In this document: one piece after another, positions 12,243-23,386 of the stretch
How positions within the stretch are numbered: the first letter of the stretch is position 1
How the letters are laid out: each line of letters starts with the position of its first letter
Assembly (NCBI GenBank): GCA_030737875.1
Contig: CM060910.1
Coordinates: 633,689,303 to 633,753,302 of the forward strand
Direction of reading: 5' to 3'
Length of the DNA: 64,000 bases
Origin: Allium sativum
Taxonomy: Eukaryota > Streptophyta > Magnoliopsida > Asparagales > Amaryllidaceae
Translations under genes and position numbers: made by a program
The notes under the pieces: model-generated
Seen by the model: only the letters and a program-made list of their open reading frames with translations
Database searches by the model: none
Told to the model about the DNA's origin: nothing

Positions 12243-12400
12243 ATGTTATAGAAAGAATAAAAATATGATTTTTATATTATAGAAAGAATAAAAATATGAT
12301 TTTTATATTATAGAAAGTATAAAAATATGATTTTTATACTATAGAAAGAATAAAAATATGATTTTTATATTGGTAGAGTATTAAAAATATGATTTTTTAA
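12243..12400 (+). repeat. 31-bp minisatellite, second type
   Basis: About five copies of a unit containing ATAGAAAGAATAAAAATATG followed by a T run. It lies next to the previous array and probably arose from the same AT-rich sequence. Confidence 0.72.
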
Positions 12401-12684
12401 TATATAGAACATCACATTAAAAATGTGGTTTTTAATATGAACAGCGTGAAAAGGGTGGCATAGGAATTTCGGGCAAATCAAATCGATCAGAAATTCAGAA
12501 TAGAATGGTGGAGTGGATCCCTAAGGTGAGAACTCCTCACTTTTATTTTAATTTCTAGTTTGAAATATATACTAGGATGCAGACGGTGCTTAGCAGCACC
12601 CGACACCCGTCGTCCAAGACCATGGATGACTTGTATGTGTGATTGTTTATGTTGTGAAATTTGACTGCTGATTGTGATGTGAAA

Positions 12685-12870
12685 TGAAATAAAATATATA
12701 TTCATGTGTTGAAATAAAATATATATTCATGTGTTGAAATAAAATATATATTCATATATTGAAATAAAATATATATTCATGTGTTGAAATAAAATATATA
12801 TTCATGTGTTGAAATAAAACATATATTCATATATTGAAATAAAATATATATTCATGTGTTGAAATAAAAT
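12685..12870 (+). repeat. 25-bp minisatellite
   Basis: Seven to eight near-perfect copies of a 25-bp unit containing TGTTGAAATAAAATATATAT plus TCATG. The matching place in LTR A2 has no array. Confidence 0.8.
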
Positions 12871-13261
12871 AAATATTCATTTACAAATCGAACGATTTGT
12901 TTATGTACACCGATCTGACTTATATTGATTGGGACGATAAATTTTACACATCGCCCAACTGCACAAATAAAATCTGTGTTTGTTGATTTGAAACCCCACA
13001 CGGGTATTGGGATGATATTTAACGTACACTAATCCCGATTGTTTAGTTGTATGTCAATCGATGGGTTGACAGACTGTGTAAGCGTTAATTATTAATATTA
13101 ATGCTTATGCAGTTGTGTGGTGCACTCTGGATGATGGTTGATGATTTATCGTTGCAATTATATACATGTGTTGTAGAAAATCCATATAATTAACCTTATA
13201 TGGTAATTGATTGGGCCTCACTCCGATTTGGAAAATAAGGAATATTATTAAAATAAATTCA

Positions 13262-13635
13262 TATGTTGAATAATATAAATTCATGTGTTGGATAGAAATA
13301 AATTCATGTGTTGAATAGAAAATAAATTCATGTGTTGAATAGGAAATAAATTCATGTATTGAATAGAAAATAAATTCATGTGTTGAATAGAAAATAAATT
13401 CATATGTTGAATAGGAAATAAATTCATGTGTTGAATAGAAAATAAATTCATGTGTTGAATAGAAAATAAATTCATGTGTTGAATAGAAAATAAATTCATG
13501 TGTTTAATAGAAATAAATTCATGTGTTGAATAGAAAATAAATTCATGTGTTGAATAGAAAATAAATTCATTTGTTAAATAGAATAAATATTCATGTGTTG
13601 AATAAAATAAACATTCATGTGTTGAATAAAAGCCG
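13262..13635 (+). repeat. 24-bp minisatellite, about 15 copies
   Basis: The unit is GTGTTGAATAGAAAATAAAT plus TCAT, 24 bp. Because 24 is divisible by three, the minus strand reads as an open frame repeating MNLFSIQH; this is a by-product of the repeat, not a gene. The array is absent from LTR A2. Confidence 0.88.
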
Positions 13636-15209
13636 TGTTGACTAGATTGACGCCATTTTGACGTGAACGGTATTTATATCGATTTTATTTATTTTTATAA
13701 TGAATATAAAAAAAGAAAGTGATTTCAATATATAACGTTTTGAAAATATTATCATTTATATATCGATGATGTGGAATATTCAATTTTGATTCGAAATTGA
13801 ATATAAAATTGAAATCGTTTCGAAAACGAATTTAAAATGATTTATAAAATACGTTTTAAAAGGAAATCGATGAAATATATATAATATATATTATATATAT
13901 ATATATTAAATGGCCTGAATAGAACGCGCCGCGACAGTTCGCGAATTTCAACCATTGGCTTCGAATGGATATTACGGGAGATCCGACCGTCGGATTCTCC
14001 AAAACCGGAACCGTTGGGTTCGTATCGAAAAGAGCTTTCTAACGAATATTAGAAATTAGAAATCTAACGGTTGGATTTGGAATTATGTCCAAATCAAATT
14101 TGGAAAAGGTCGATGTAAGTGCAGTTCAACGGCCGTTGATGGAATTCGACTGTCGGGCCTTGATAAAATTATTAAAAATAGTAATAATTTGTGTAAATCA
14201 TAAGAAATGATTTGTGAAGAATTGAGATGAAAAATTCCAAATCTGAAAAGATAAAAATAGATTTTTATCGAAATGAACTAGTTTTGAACTAGAATAATAA
14301 TTTATTTACTTTTAAATAAATAAACTGGATTTGAAATGGTTTTAAAAGTAACCAGAAGTTTCAGTAATTGAATTGGAATGGAATGTGGTTTTGGGTTTAT
14401 AGTAAACGGTGTTTTAAATGACATTGGTTCTTTAACCCAGTTAAAGACAGGATATGATTTCCCAAGTTAAGCAATCATTAATATTGATTTTTGGGCAGAT
14501 TAAAACTAAGTGGAGTTTTAATGAATCTTTAATTATTGAAATGATCGGGAATGGAGTATCACTAGTTTTGCTACAGGCGATAGTTAAATCTTTAACTAGA
14601 TTTGAACGTGAAATGGTAATTGAATTTACCGATAACACCGTGGTGTTAGATATGAAGTATGACCAGTTTTACTTCATGGGATGAATAGGTTGGGATTGGG
14701 AAATAAAATAAATGATTACTTTGGTGTGGTTCGCTAATCCCGACTAATTTGAATTGATATTCAAAAGGAGATTAAAGAATAAATTTATAGAATTTATCTT
14801 TGATAAAATTAATGGGAACCTTTCCCAAAGTATAAGAATATTTGAATAAAAGAATATTTTGAATTGGAATGAGGCGTATGTTGTGTTTGTGTAATACTTG
14901 TTTATTATATACGCGAGTTATTCAGAAAGACTGGGTTTATCACATTATGAATAACTGATTCGACGTGGTGTCGAGGATGAAGACGGTGGTTGAAGACCGG
15001 GGGTCTTCACATCGTTTGGGTGATTACTGATGATCTTGATTGGGCTGTACACCCAAGAGGAGGGAATCAGTTGGTGATCGTCCAGACGTACTTGGACGTC
15101 GATGGATATGCGAGGTACAAGGTGCCTCCGGTTTCGTTCAGACCCAGAACGAACTTGTAAATGGACTGTGTGTCTGACATTGGGTTTTATTCTGTGTGAT
15201 TGATTTCTA

Positions 15210-15214
15210 TTAAA
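15210..15214. repeat. Target site duplication of the Tekay element, left copy
   Basis: TTAAA directly before the 5' LTR, repeated at 26408-26412 directly after the 3' LTR. Confidence 0.9.
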
Positions 15215-15239
15215 TGTAACACCCCGAATTTTCTATTAA

Positions 15240-15520
15240 CACTAAAGTTGCTAAAATAATAATAAGTGTGTAGAAGAGGGGATGTATCTAATATGAATAT
15301 AAAAATATTAATAAGTATGTAAGAGAGGGGATGTATCTATTATGAATATAAAAATATTAATAAGTATGTAAGAGAGGAGATGTATTTAATATGAATATAA
15401 AAATATTAATAAGTGTGTAAGAGAGGGGATGTATCTAATATGAATATAAAAATATTAATAAGTGTGTGAGAGAGGGGATGTATCTAATATGTATATAAAA
15501 ACAATAATAAGTAAAGGGGG
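15240..15520 (+). repeat. 49-bp minisatellite in the Tekay 5' LTR
   Basis: About five copies of a 49-bp unit containing GGGGATGTATCTAATATGAA and ATATTAATAAGTGTGTAAGA. The array lies in the U3 part upstream of the TATA box, so it could influence transcription. The same array is at about 23412-23692 in the 3' LTR. Confidence 0.85.
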
Positions 15521-15709
15521 ATGTATCTAATATGTACATTGTAGAAAATATATATATATTTATGACATGAATAGAAGTTTATTAATATGCTGAGTGTTTG
15601 TTGAGTCACTTCTGACTCATTGCTGAGTCAACAAGATAAACCCCATCTTGTCTGAACGGCTGCGGTTATTTCTAGGTTAAATCTAATGGCCTAAATGAAT
15701 TCTAAAATC

Positions 15710-15717
15710 TATAAATA
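15710..15717 (+). promoter_or_regulatory. TATA box of the Tekay LTR
   Basis: TATAAATA in a suitable position downstream of the U3 minisatellite. Transcription would start near 15740. The same box is at 23882-23889 in the 3' LTR. Confidence 0.7.
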
Positions 15718-15894
15718 AGTGGGTAGACCCTAGACCTAAATCACTTGTAAAATTAGAGAAGCTACCGTCATGCTGCTGCCATGGAGTTCAGCATAGCCGT
15801 CACAAACTAAGAAGAGGAAGCCTAATCATCTACAACTAAATCTACACAAATCAAATCAAAAGATCTCTCTTTCTCTAATTCTTTTCTTTTGTTG

Positions 15895-17883
15895 GTGAGT
15901 ATGATGATTCTCACAAGACTATTACAAACTAATTTGACTCAGTTATGAATGGATCACAAGAAAGTGACGTGATTTGTAATTGTAAATTCTATATATTGTG
16001 GATCTCTTATTATGTTATTATGTTGTCGTATGATGTAAATTATATATGCTATGTCATGCTATGTTGTAAATTCTCTTATGCTATGTCGTGCTATGTTGAG
16101 AATCATGTCAAGCTATGTTATACTATCATACTATGCCATGTTATAAATCATGCTATATTATGTTGTAAAATCATGATGTTGTTGGAACATGCTTAAAGTT
16201 ATGTTTTTTTTAATTTAAATGGATCTTGTTTATGGGAATTTGCCTATTAGGTTAGGTGTACCCATAAACTTGAAACTATAATTAAATAAAACTTGAATAT
16301 GGGAATTTGCCTATTGAGTTAGGTGTACCCATATAAAACCATGTTGTTAAAAAATTAGATGATGTTGATTCACACATGTTCATATGTAAGTTTATGAAAA
16401 TTGATTGAGATTATATTAGGTGAATTTTGAACAAGTTGACACCTTTAGGTCCATGACATGTATAATCTATGCAAGTTGGACATATGCAAGTTTCACCCCT
16501 TATTATGATTCATTTGGTCACATATACATGTTGTTATTATGATAATCTCTTTTATGCTATGAGTTAGGCTATTCGAGTCTAACATATATTTTGCGAATAA
16601 ACGTTCAAACGTGGGGTAGGGGTAATATTAGGAATTAATAAATTGGGTGCAATTTTGTAAGATTTTGCATACCATGAATGGATGTCCATAATTGAGTCAA
16701 TTATGGACATTGTTAAAAATTGGAAGTAATTAATAATTCAAGTAGGGAATTATTAAAATTGGGGGAAAGTGGATTATTATTAATAATCAATGCTTAGGAC
16801 ACGAGGTTGGACCCGTTTGTGATGTAAACCCGCCCGGACCCGCCCGGCAAATCCAGTAGTCACAAATGTCGGCCCAATGTGAGAGGTCCTAGGCCCAAAC
16901 TAAAGCATAACAGTTGTAAAGACACGAGGTTAGACTCTTTTATGGTGTAAGACTGCCCGGACCCGCCCGGCAAATCCAGCTGCCATAAATGCCAGTCTAA
17001 TGTGAGAGGTCTTTATGAGGTTATGGCCTTAATGAACTAAGAAATACTTAACCAGATAATCATGTAAGGTGGGACATGGGGGTTAAGTAGGTGCCTTGGG
17101 TGGCATGAGGAATCTGGTGGTTGCCTTTAGAGGCATTTGAAATACGATTAGACTTAACCAAACACACATGTAAATGAACATGACTAAGTGGGTTAAGTGG
17201 GATGGACTAATGGGGACAAGCTTAGGTGGAATGCTTGTGGTAAATAGTGGGGGCCCATTTCAACCAGTATCCCAAAACGTATCTTTGTGGGCTCGACCCA
17301 AGTCGAGGACGGGACACGCATACTGGGTTTGACTATAAGAGGCCAAAACAGGGAGCGGTGGCAACGCAAGTCCAACGGGTTTCATATGCGTGTGTGGACC
17401 CGGGCTGGTAGGTAAGACGTTGTTGCATCGTGTAGGTATAAGCCGTGCATGTCCGTTGTATCAGGTTGCCACTTTAAGGGAGTGATACACCCCACTGTGG
17501 GGCCAGCACGGGTATCTACGAGTTAGGGAGCCGATCGAATAGTGGGAAGTAGGGTACACCTAGTGGAGATAGGGGCAGGCGGCACCTATGTAGTCAGCTA
17601 GGGGTACGTAAAGCCATTGGGAAAGTATCTAAGTGAAGCTAAGTGGGATGAATCTTTAGGGTGACTGGTGTGGTGCAGTATAGTGTTTATCCTTTAGTAT
17701 TTAGGAGCGCCTATAACGTTGCCTTTAGCGATTGTCTATGTCCTTAATCTGCTCTTCATAGACATTTTCTTGTTTTCCAGCTTATGCCTTAGTCCAGTTA
17801 TTTTGGTAATAGTATTGTAGAATTATCATATTCACCAGACTTTATGTCTGACCCCCTCTTTTCCATCCTTTTTCTCCCTTCAG
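15895..17883 (+). other. Putative leader intron within the Tekay LTR
   Basis: TTGGTGAGTATG gives a good plant donor (GT 15895-15896), and TTTTTCTCCCTTCAG a good acceptor (AG 17882-17883). Between TATA box and gag ATG (18446) lies about 2.7 kb rich in upstream ATGs. Removing this segment would leave a leader of a few hundred bases that still contains the primer site. Only the sites are seen; splicing is inferred. Confidence 0.4.
16796..17014 (+). other. Twin hairpin with compensatory stem changes
   Basis: Two tandem units (16796-16890 and 16918-17014) share the order stem 1, ACGAGG, stem 2, stem 3, a loop with CCCGGACCCGCCCGGCAAAT, then the returning arms separated by TGTGAGAG. Stems of unit 1: AGGAC/GTCCT, TTGG/CCAA, TTTGTGA/TCACAAA. 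Stems of unit 2: AAAGAC/GTCTTT, TTAGACT/AGTCTAA, TTTATGG/CCATAAA. Differences between units in the stems are mostly paired on both arms, while the loop and linkers stay nearly identical. This is the signature of a conserved fold. The same pair is at 24968-25186 in the other LTR. The function is unknown. Confidence 0.75.
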
Positions 17884-18238
17884 GTCCGCAGGTTGGGCCA
17901 AGTTCTAGTGGAGTCTAGTTGGATCGCTTATCTACTGGAAAGCTTGGACTGCTGAAGTAAAGTCCAGCTTGTTATCTTTCTTTTTAATGGCTATTCATGT
18001 AATGGGATTATGTACTTGTTTTATCAAGATAGATATTGTACTTGACATTGAATATGGTGTTATGATGTAATCAAACATGTTTTGACTTCTGCTACAATGA
18101 AATAAAGTTTTTGAATTTCCAAGTACTATTTTATATCTGTCTTGTTGTAATTTTACTGTTCTATATTCACTTAAAACCTCCATGGAAGTTAATGCATTCC
18201 CTTTGTGAGTGACATTAATGGACGTGGGGTGTTACACG

Positions 18239-18250
18239 TGGTATCAGAGC
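18239..18250 (+). other. Primer binding site of the Tekay element
   Basis: TGGTATCAGAGC, a perfect complement of the initiator-Met tRNA 3' end, begins two bases after the LTR end at 18236. Confidence 0.95.
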
Positions 18251-18445
18251 ATAAGGTTACCAGAACAGATAAAAAAAATTTTTAGAAAAATATTTTTTTC
18301 TAAAGTATTTTTGGAAGAAGTTCTTTCAAAAAAAAAAACATGTTATTTAAAGAGAGTTTTTATGAAAAACATAATCCCAAATAGCCACATCCTTATCTTT
18401 ATCTTTCGAATTCTCCATTTTGAATCTTTCCTTTTTCGTTTCAGC

Positions 18446-19294
18446 ATGGCTGAAGATCTTAATCTCCCAGAAGGTGTGACGATTCCAGGGTGGTTTAGGA
18501 GATACTTGGAGGCTAGGGCCACCACTGCAGGCCCAGCGGATACTCCTCCACCCCTAGTTGCACCCATTCCTCCTCCTCCTCCTCCTCCTCGTGTTGACAC
18601 TTTTGCAAAGACGTGCAAGGAATTCAAGGCTATGGGAGGAAAAACTTTTCAAGGGACTGAGACGTTTGTGGAGGCCAGAGATTGGCTTAAGGAGACTGAG
18701 GAATTGTTGGATATCTTTGAAGTGGAAGATGGGAGGAAAGTCCGTTTAGCTGCTTGGTTAATGAAGGGAGAGGCCTCGTTTTGGTGGGAGGTCACTAACG
18801 GGGAACGTCCAGTTGATTCATGGGCGGATTTCAGACGAAGGTTTGAGGCAAAGTTTCTTTCAAGGGCAGAGGAGAACTTAAATATGGAAAAATTCCTGGC
18901 ACTAAAGCAAGGGAGCTCATCAGTAAAGGAATATGTCAATAAATTTAATCAGTTAGCATGGTTTGGCTTGGAGTTGGTGAACACGCCAGAGAAGAAAGCT
19001 TTGAGGTTCGTTAGAGGCTTGAATGAACCGTTGCAAGGGTTGGCTATGACCCACATCCCTATGGGAGCCACCTTTGAAAAGCTAGTAGAAATGGCACTTA
19101 TGCATGAGGATAAGGCAGTTGAAAAGAAAGGGGATCAGAAGAAACCCCAACAGCAAAATAAGAAGGGTGGTAAAAACAATAATGGCAAAGGGAAGAAGAA
19201 ATGCTTCAATTGTGGGACGCCTGGCCATCTCAGCAAAGATTGTAGAAAGAAAAAGAATACTGGTTGTTTTCATTGTGGAGATGCGGGACATTAA
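18446..19294 (+). pseudogene. gag: Tekay gag, ending at a stop inside the second zinc knuckle
   Basis: Gag forms the virus-like particle and binds the RNA genome. The start is the ATG of MAEDLNLPEG at 18446; the frame is open further up to 18209, but that part contains the LTR end and primer site. A proline-rich stretch precedes the capsid domain (retrotransposon gag family, with the ASFWWE and F..KF segments). A lysine-rich linker and the zinc knuckle CFNCGTPGHLSKDC follow. A second knuckle begins CFHCGDAGH and is cut by TAA (19292-19294). The codon after the stop continues the knuckle in the same frame, with the right spacing to the last cysteine. The stop therefore replaces one ordinary residue and is most simply a point mutation. 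Without it gag and pol would form one frame. Confidence 0.9.
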
Positions 19295-22200
19295 GTGAAG
19301 GACTGTCCAAAGAAGGGGCAGAGGGCAGGGTCTACCTCGGGAGGACAGGTGCAGGCTCTTATGGCACCAGGGCAGGCAAGGGGGCAAGTTCAGGCTATTG
19401 CGGCCCCACCGCTGCAAGAAAGAGGTAGAACAATTTCTGTTGAAAGCTTAGTTTTTCTGTTTGATCATCCTGTCCGTACCTTATTCGATTCTGGCGCATC
19501 TCATTCGTTTATCTCTGCATCATTAGTTGAATCACTGCACTTGAACACCAGTTTAGTAGAAGATCCCTTGGTCGTTTCAAATCCAATTGGGGGTTCGGCT
19601 CATTTGACCATGATATGTTTGGATTTGAAAATCTCTATACTTAGCGTTGAATTTAGATGTGATGCTTATGTATTGGGCTTCACGGGCTATGGGCTAATTT
19701 TAGGAATGGATTGGTTGTCTAGAAATAGGGCCATTCTTGATTGTGAAAGGAGAGTAGTTAGGCTTGTGACTCGCCTTGGTAATGCTCTCGACATCTTTTG
19801 TAATCCCATAAATTTCGTTATGCTAAGTTATCTTGAATCGCTTGACGCGTCTGTAGAGAACCTGCGATCAGTAGAAGTGGTCCGGGAATATCCGGATGTG
19901 TTTGAGGAGGTGAAGGGCTTACCTCCAAAGCGGGAGATAGACTTTCGAATTTATCTTGTGGATAATGCTAAACCCGTATCTTTGCCAGTGCGCTACATGG
20001 CTCCTCGTGAAAGGAGGGAACTCAATAAGCAAGTAAAGGAGTTGCTTGAGAAGGGGTTCATAAGACGTAGTATATCGGAGTGGGGTGCTCCAGTAGTTTT
20101 TGCCACAAAGGCGGATGGGTCTCTTAGACTTTGTATGGACTATAGAGAACTAAACAAGCTTACTAAAAAGAACCGACACCCACTGCCGAGGATTGATGAT
20201 CTCTTTGATCAGTTAGTTGGCGCCTCAGTGTTTTCGCAGTTGGACTTAGCCACTGGCTTTCATCAACTGAGAGTGGCTGAGGATAGTATAGATAAGACTG
20301 CTTTTAGGACTCCTGACGGATTCTATGAATGGCTAGTGATGCCCTTTGGTTTGACAAACGCCCCTGCATATTTTGTTGATTTGATGAGTAGGGTGTTTAG
20401 GGAATACCTTAACAAATTCGTGGTAGTCTTTGTGGACGACATCTTAGTCTTTTCTAAGAATAAAGAAGAGCACTCCCTACATCTTAGGGAAGTGTTGGAA
20501 ACCCTTCGAGCGCATAACCTTAAGGCAAAATTTTCTAAGTGTCACTTCTGGAGGAAGGAAGTACGGTTCTTAGGGCACGTGGTTTCCAAAGAAGGGATAG
20601 CAGTGGATCCCGCAAAGGTGGTGGCCATCCAAGATTGGAAGGTCCCTAAAAATGCAACCGAAGTAAGAAGTTTCTTGGGGTTGGCTGGCTATTATAGGAA
20701 GTTTATCAAAGACTTCGCAAAAATATCAGCTCCATTAACACGGTTAACGAAGAAGAACCTGGTTTTTACGTGGGACAAAGATTGCGATGATGCGTTCCAA
20801 CGTTTAAAGAGAGCCTTAACTTCAGCCCCAGTCTTAGTGCTGCCAGACGGGAATAAACCGTTTACCATCTATACTGATGCTTGTGGGACGGGACTTGGCG
20901 CGGTCCTCATGCAAGAGGGAAGAGTAATAGCCTATGGTGGAAGGCAGTTGAGGGTTCATGAAAAGAATTACCCCACGCATGACTTAGAGCTAGCCGCAAT
21001 TGTTTTCGCGCTTAAGTCTTGGCGTCACTATCTTCTTGGTGAGAAATTCGAACTGTTCACTGACCACAAATCATTAAAATACTTATTCTCTCAGAAGGAT
21101 TTGAATTTAAGGCAGCAACGGTGGATGGAATTCTTAGCCTCCTACGATTTTGAAATAGCATATACCCCGGGCAAGGGTAACGTGGTGGCAGATGCCTTAA
21201 GTAGGAAAAGGTTGTCCTTGAGTCCGTTGTTTGTTGAACGACAAAGCTTAGAATTCATCTCTATGTTTGACTTTAGACCCTCCGTTGACTTAGTACCCGG
21301 TCTGTTAGCATCCTTGGAGGTTAGACCTACACTTCTAGGATGGGTTGGTGAGGCACAGCGAGACGACCCACAGTTGGTTGAGATAGTAGAAAAGCTCAAA
21401 GGGGGGGGGGGGAGTCATCAAGCCATCTTCGTAGGTATACCCTAGACGATAAGGGTTGGTTACGAAGGGATAATAGACTTTGCGTACCACAAGACGAAGA
21501 CTTAAGGAAGGCCATTCTTGATGATGCTCATCGCTCAAAAATGACCATTCATCCCGGCGGGGATAAGATGTACAAAGATATGAAGCGGGTTTTCTTTTGG
21601 GCCGGTATGAAAAAGGATGTGGCCGAGTACGTCGCTAGATGCTTGGTGTGCCAACGAGTTAAAGCAGAACAAAAGAAACCCGGTGGGTTGCTTCACCCAT
21701 TAGAAGTTCCACTATGGAAATGGGAAAGCATCTCAATGGATTTTGTGGATGGATTACCAAGATCAAGGAAGGGTAACACGGGGATTTGGGTTATAGTAGA
21801 TAGACTTACTAAAAGCGCCCATTTTATTCCCGTGAAAAGTAAGAGGACTGCTCCGTGGTTGGCTTCTGTATACATTAAGGAGATAGTTCGTTTGCACGGT
21901 ATTCCTTCTAGTATAGTAAGCGACCGTGACCCCATCTTTACTAGCGAATTTTGGAAGAGTTTACAAGAGGCGGTAGGGACTCAGCTATGTTTGAGCACCG
22001 CATATCATCCTCAGACAGACGGCCAGACCGAGAGGGTGAATCGCATTCTAGAGGATCTTTTAAGGCTTTGTATCCTAGACTTTGGGGGTACATGGGAAGA
22101 GCACCTTCCGTTAGTAGAATTCGCATATAACAATAGCTTTCAGTCTAGTATTGGCATGGCACCTTTCGAAGCTCTTTATGGAAGGCCTTGTCGTTCGCCT

Positions 22201-22812
22201 ACATGTTGGTGGGAATCTACCGATAAAATCCTACTTGGGCCCGATATGGTTAGGGAAACCTCGGAGAAGATTGAGTTGATTCGAAGGAGGATGAAAGCAG
22301 CACAAGATAGGCAAAAATCGTATGCTGATAAGAGGAGGACAGATCTTGAGTTTGACATTGGGGACATGGTTTTTATCAAAGTATCTCCGTTACAGAATGT
22401 TGTTCGCTTTGGGTCCGTGGGGAAATTAGCAGCAAGGTTTGTAGGGCCATTTCCTGTAAAAAACAGGATTGGGAAGATGGCATATAGGGTGGAGTTGCCT
22501 GAGAAACTTAGTGGAGTACACGACGTATTCCATGTATCACATTTGAGGAAGTGTTTGCACAAGACCGCGGAGGTGGTAGAGCCGAGCTTGCTAAAAGAGG
22601 TGGAAATAGAGCGTGATGCAACAATTAGACGAGCTCCTACATGCATTCTTGGGTCGGAGATCAAAAAGTTGAGGAATCGAGAGGTCAGACTGGTTAAAGT
22701 GCAATGGGGAGATGATGAGAGCAACGCAACTTGGGAGACAGAAGAGAAGATGCGTTCGTTGTACCCTTTTCTTTTTGAGGGTATGTCTTTTAATTTCTCC
22801 TTTATCGCTTAG
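19295..22812 (+). pseudogene. pol: Tekay pol: protease, RT, RNase H, integrase, chromodomain
   Basis: Pol copies the RNA genome into DNA and inserts it. The frame continues directly from the gag stop. In order: aspartic protease with DSGAS (residues about 65-69 from 19295); reverse transcriptase with VDDIL at about 20431-20445; RNase H starting at TDACGTGLG; integrase with an HHCC zinc finger (about 21530-21660) and a D,D(35)E core (DFVDG, SDRDP, and E in GQTERVN); and a C-terminal chromodomain-like segment (VRLVKVQW, ATWE, YPFLF) before the stop at 22812. At the G12 run 21401-21412 the frame shifts, so the first part ends at 21445 and the rest is read from the other frame (21541 is only the first ATG there). 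Chromodomain integrases usually direct insertion to heterochromatin. All catalytic residues I can check are present. Confidence 0.92.
21401..21412 (+). other. G12 homopolymer at the pol frame break
   Basis: Twelve consecutive G between RNase H and integrase. Changing the run length restores a continuous frame with normal integrase N-terminal sequence, so this is either a real slippage mutation or an assembly error at a homopolymer. Confidence 0.85.
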
Positions 22813-23371
22813 CTTATCTTATCTTTAGTATGTCCTCTCATTAGTATCTTTGACCTTTAGTTAGGATAATCCTATGGTTGAAACATGTGTTTGAGACATG
22901 TTATGTATGATGGATGCAAAATGGATGCAAGTGTTTGCTAGTGGTTGCTCGTGGATGCATATATACACACACTTTAGGCACTAGATCGGCTCAGTCACTA
23001 CATCTTGCATATTGCATATATATGGATGTATTTAGTATAATGGATGTATAATGGTTGTACCATCATATGGATGCTGCATTCGGTTGAATGGGTGTGCACG
23101 CATATAGAAGTAGTATGTAAGCAATTAGGATCTTTTGCATACATAATGGATTCATGACACTTACATAATTTGCATTAAGGGGGTCAACTGAATCAGTAGA
23201 CCGCCTGATTTCGCATTAGGTAAGGACATGTACACACACTTGCATATGATCATAAAGCATTAGAAGTCTTTTAAGGACAATGGATGCCTGTGTATGATGG
23301 ATGAGTAGATGGACGTTTGGATGGTAGGATATACATTCTTCCAGACTTGAAGATTTCGGGGACGAAATCCT
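22813..23371 (+). other. Tekay 3' untranslated internal region
   Basis: This non-coding stretch between the pol stop and the polypurine tract has repeated GGATGCA/ATGGATG words (22900-23100, 23280-23320). It ends with TTCGGGGACGAAAT, the motif also placed before the tract in families A, B and C. I see no gene. Confidence 0.7.
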
Positions 23372-23386
23372 AAAAGGAGGGGAGAA
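23372..23386 (+). other. Polypurine tract of the Tekay element
   Basis: AAAAGGAGGGGAGAA directly precedes the 3' LTR start TGTAACACC at 23387. Confidence 0.92.

Larger units (their letters stand above)
15215..18236 (+). repeat. Tekay 5' LTR (3022 bp)
   Basis: It runs from TGTAACACCCCG to GGGGTGTTACA. Landmarks in order: a 49-bp minisatellite (15240-15520), a TATA box (15710-15717), a splice-donor-like GTTGGTGAGTATG (GT at 15895-15896), a twin hairpin (16796-17014), and acceptor-like TTTCTCCCTTCAG (ending 17883). Terminal bases form the inverted repeat TGTAACACCCC/GGGGTGTTACA. Open frames such as 15945-16196 are short, repeat unchanged in the other LTR and have no recognisable domain. Confidence 0.93.

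Noticed and set aside
13281..13499. Minus-strand frame repeating MNLFSIQH
   Set aside because: Follows from a 24-bp minisatellite whose length is divisible by three; no start context or domain.
12110..13635. CRISPR-like appearance of regular repeats
   Set aside because: Direct tandem repeats without unique spacers, in plant nuclear retrotransposon DNA.
15945..16196. 83-codon frame present unchanged in both Tekay LTRs
   Set aside because: Identity reflects the young age of the LTRs. The sequence is low complexity (ATGCTATG words) and has no domain.
21401..21412. Programmed frameshift in pol
   Set aside because: No known slippery-site architecture for this lineage at the RNase H-integrase border; homopolymer length error or mutation is simpler.
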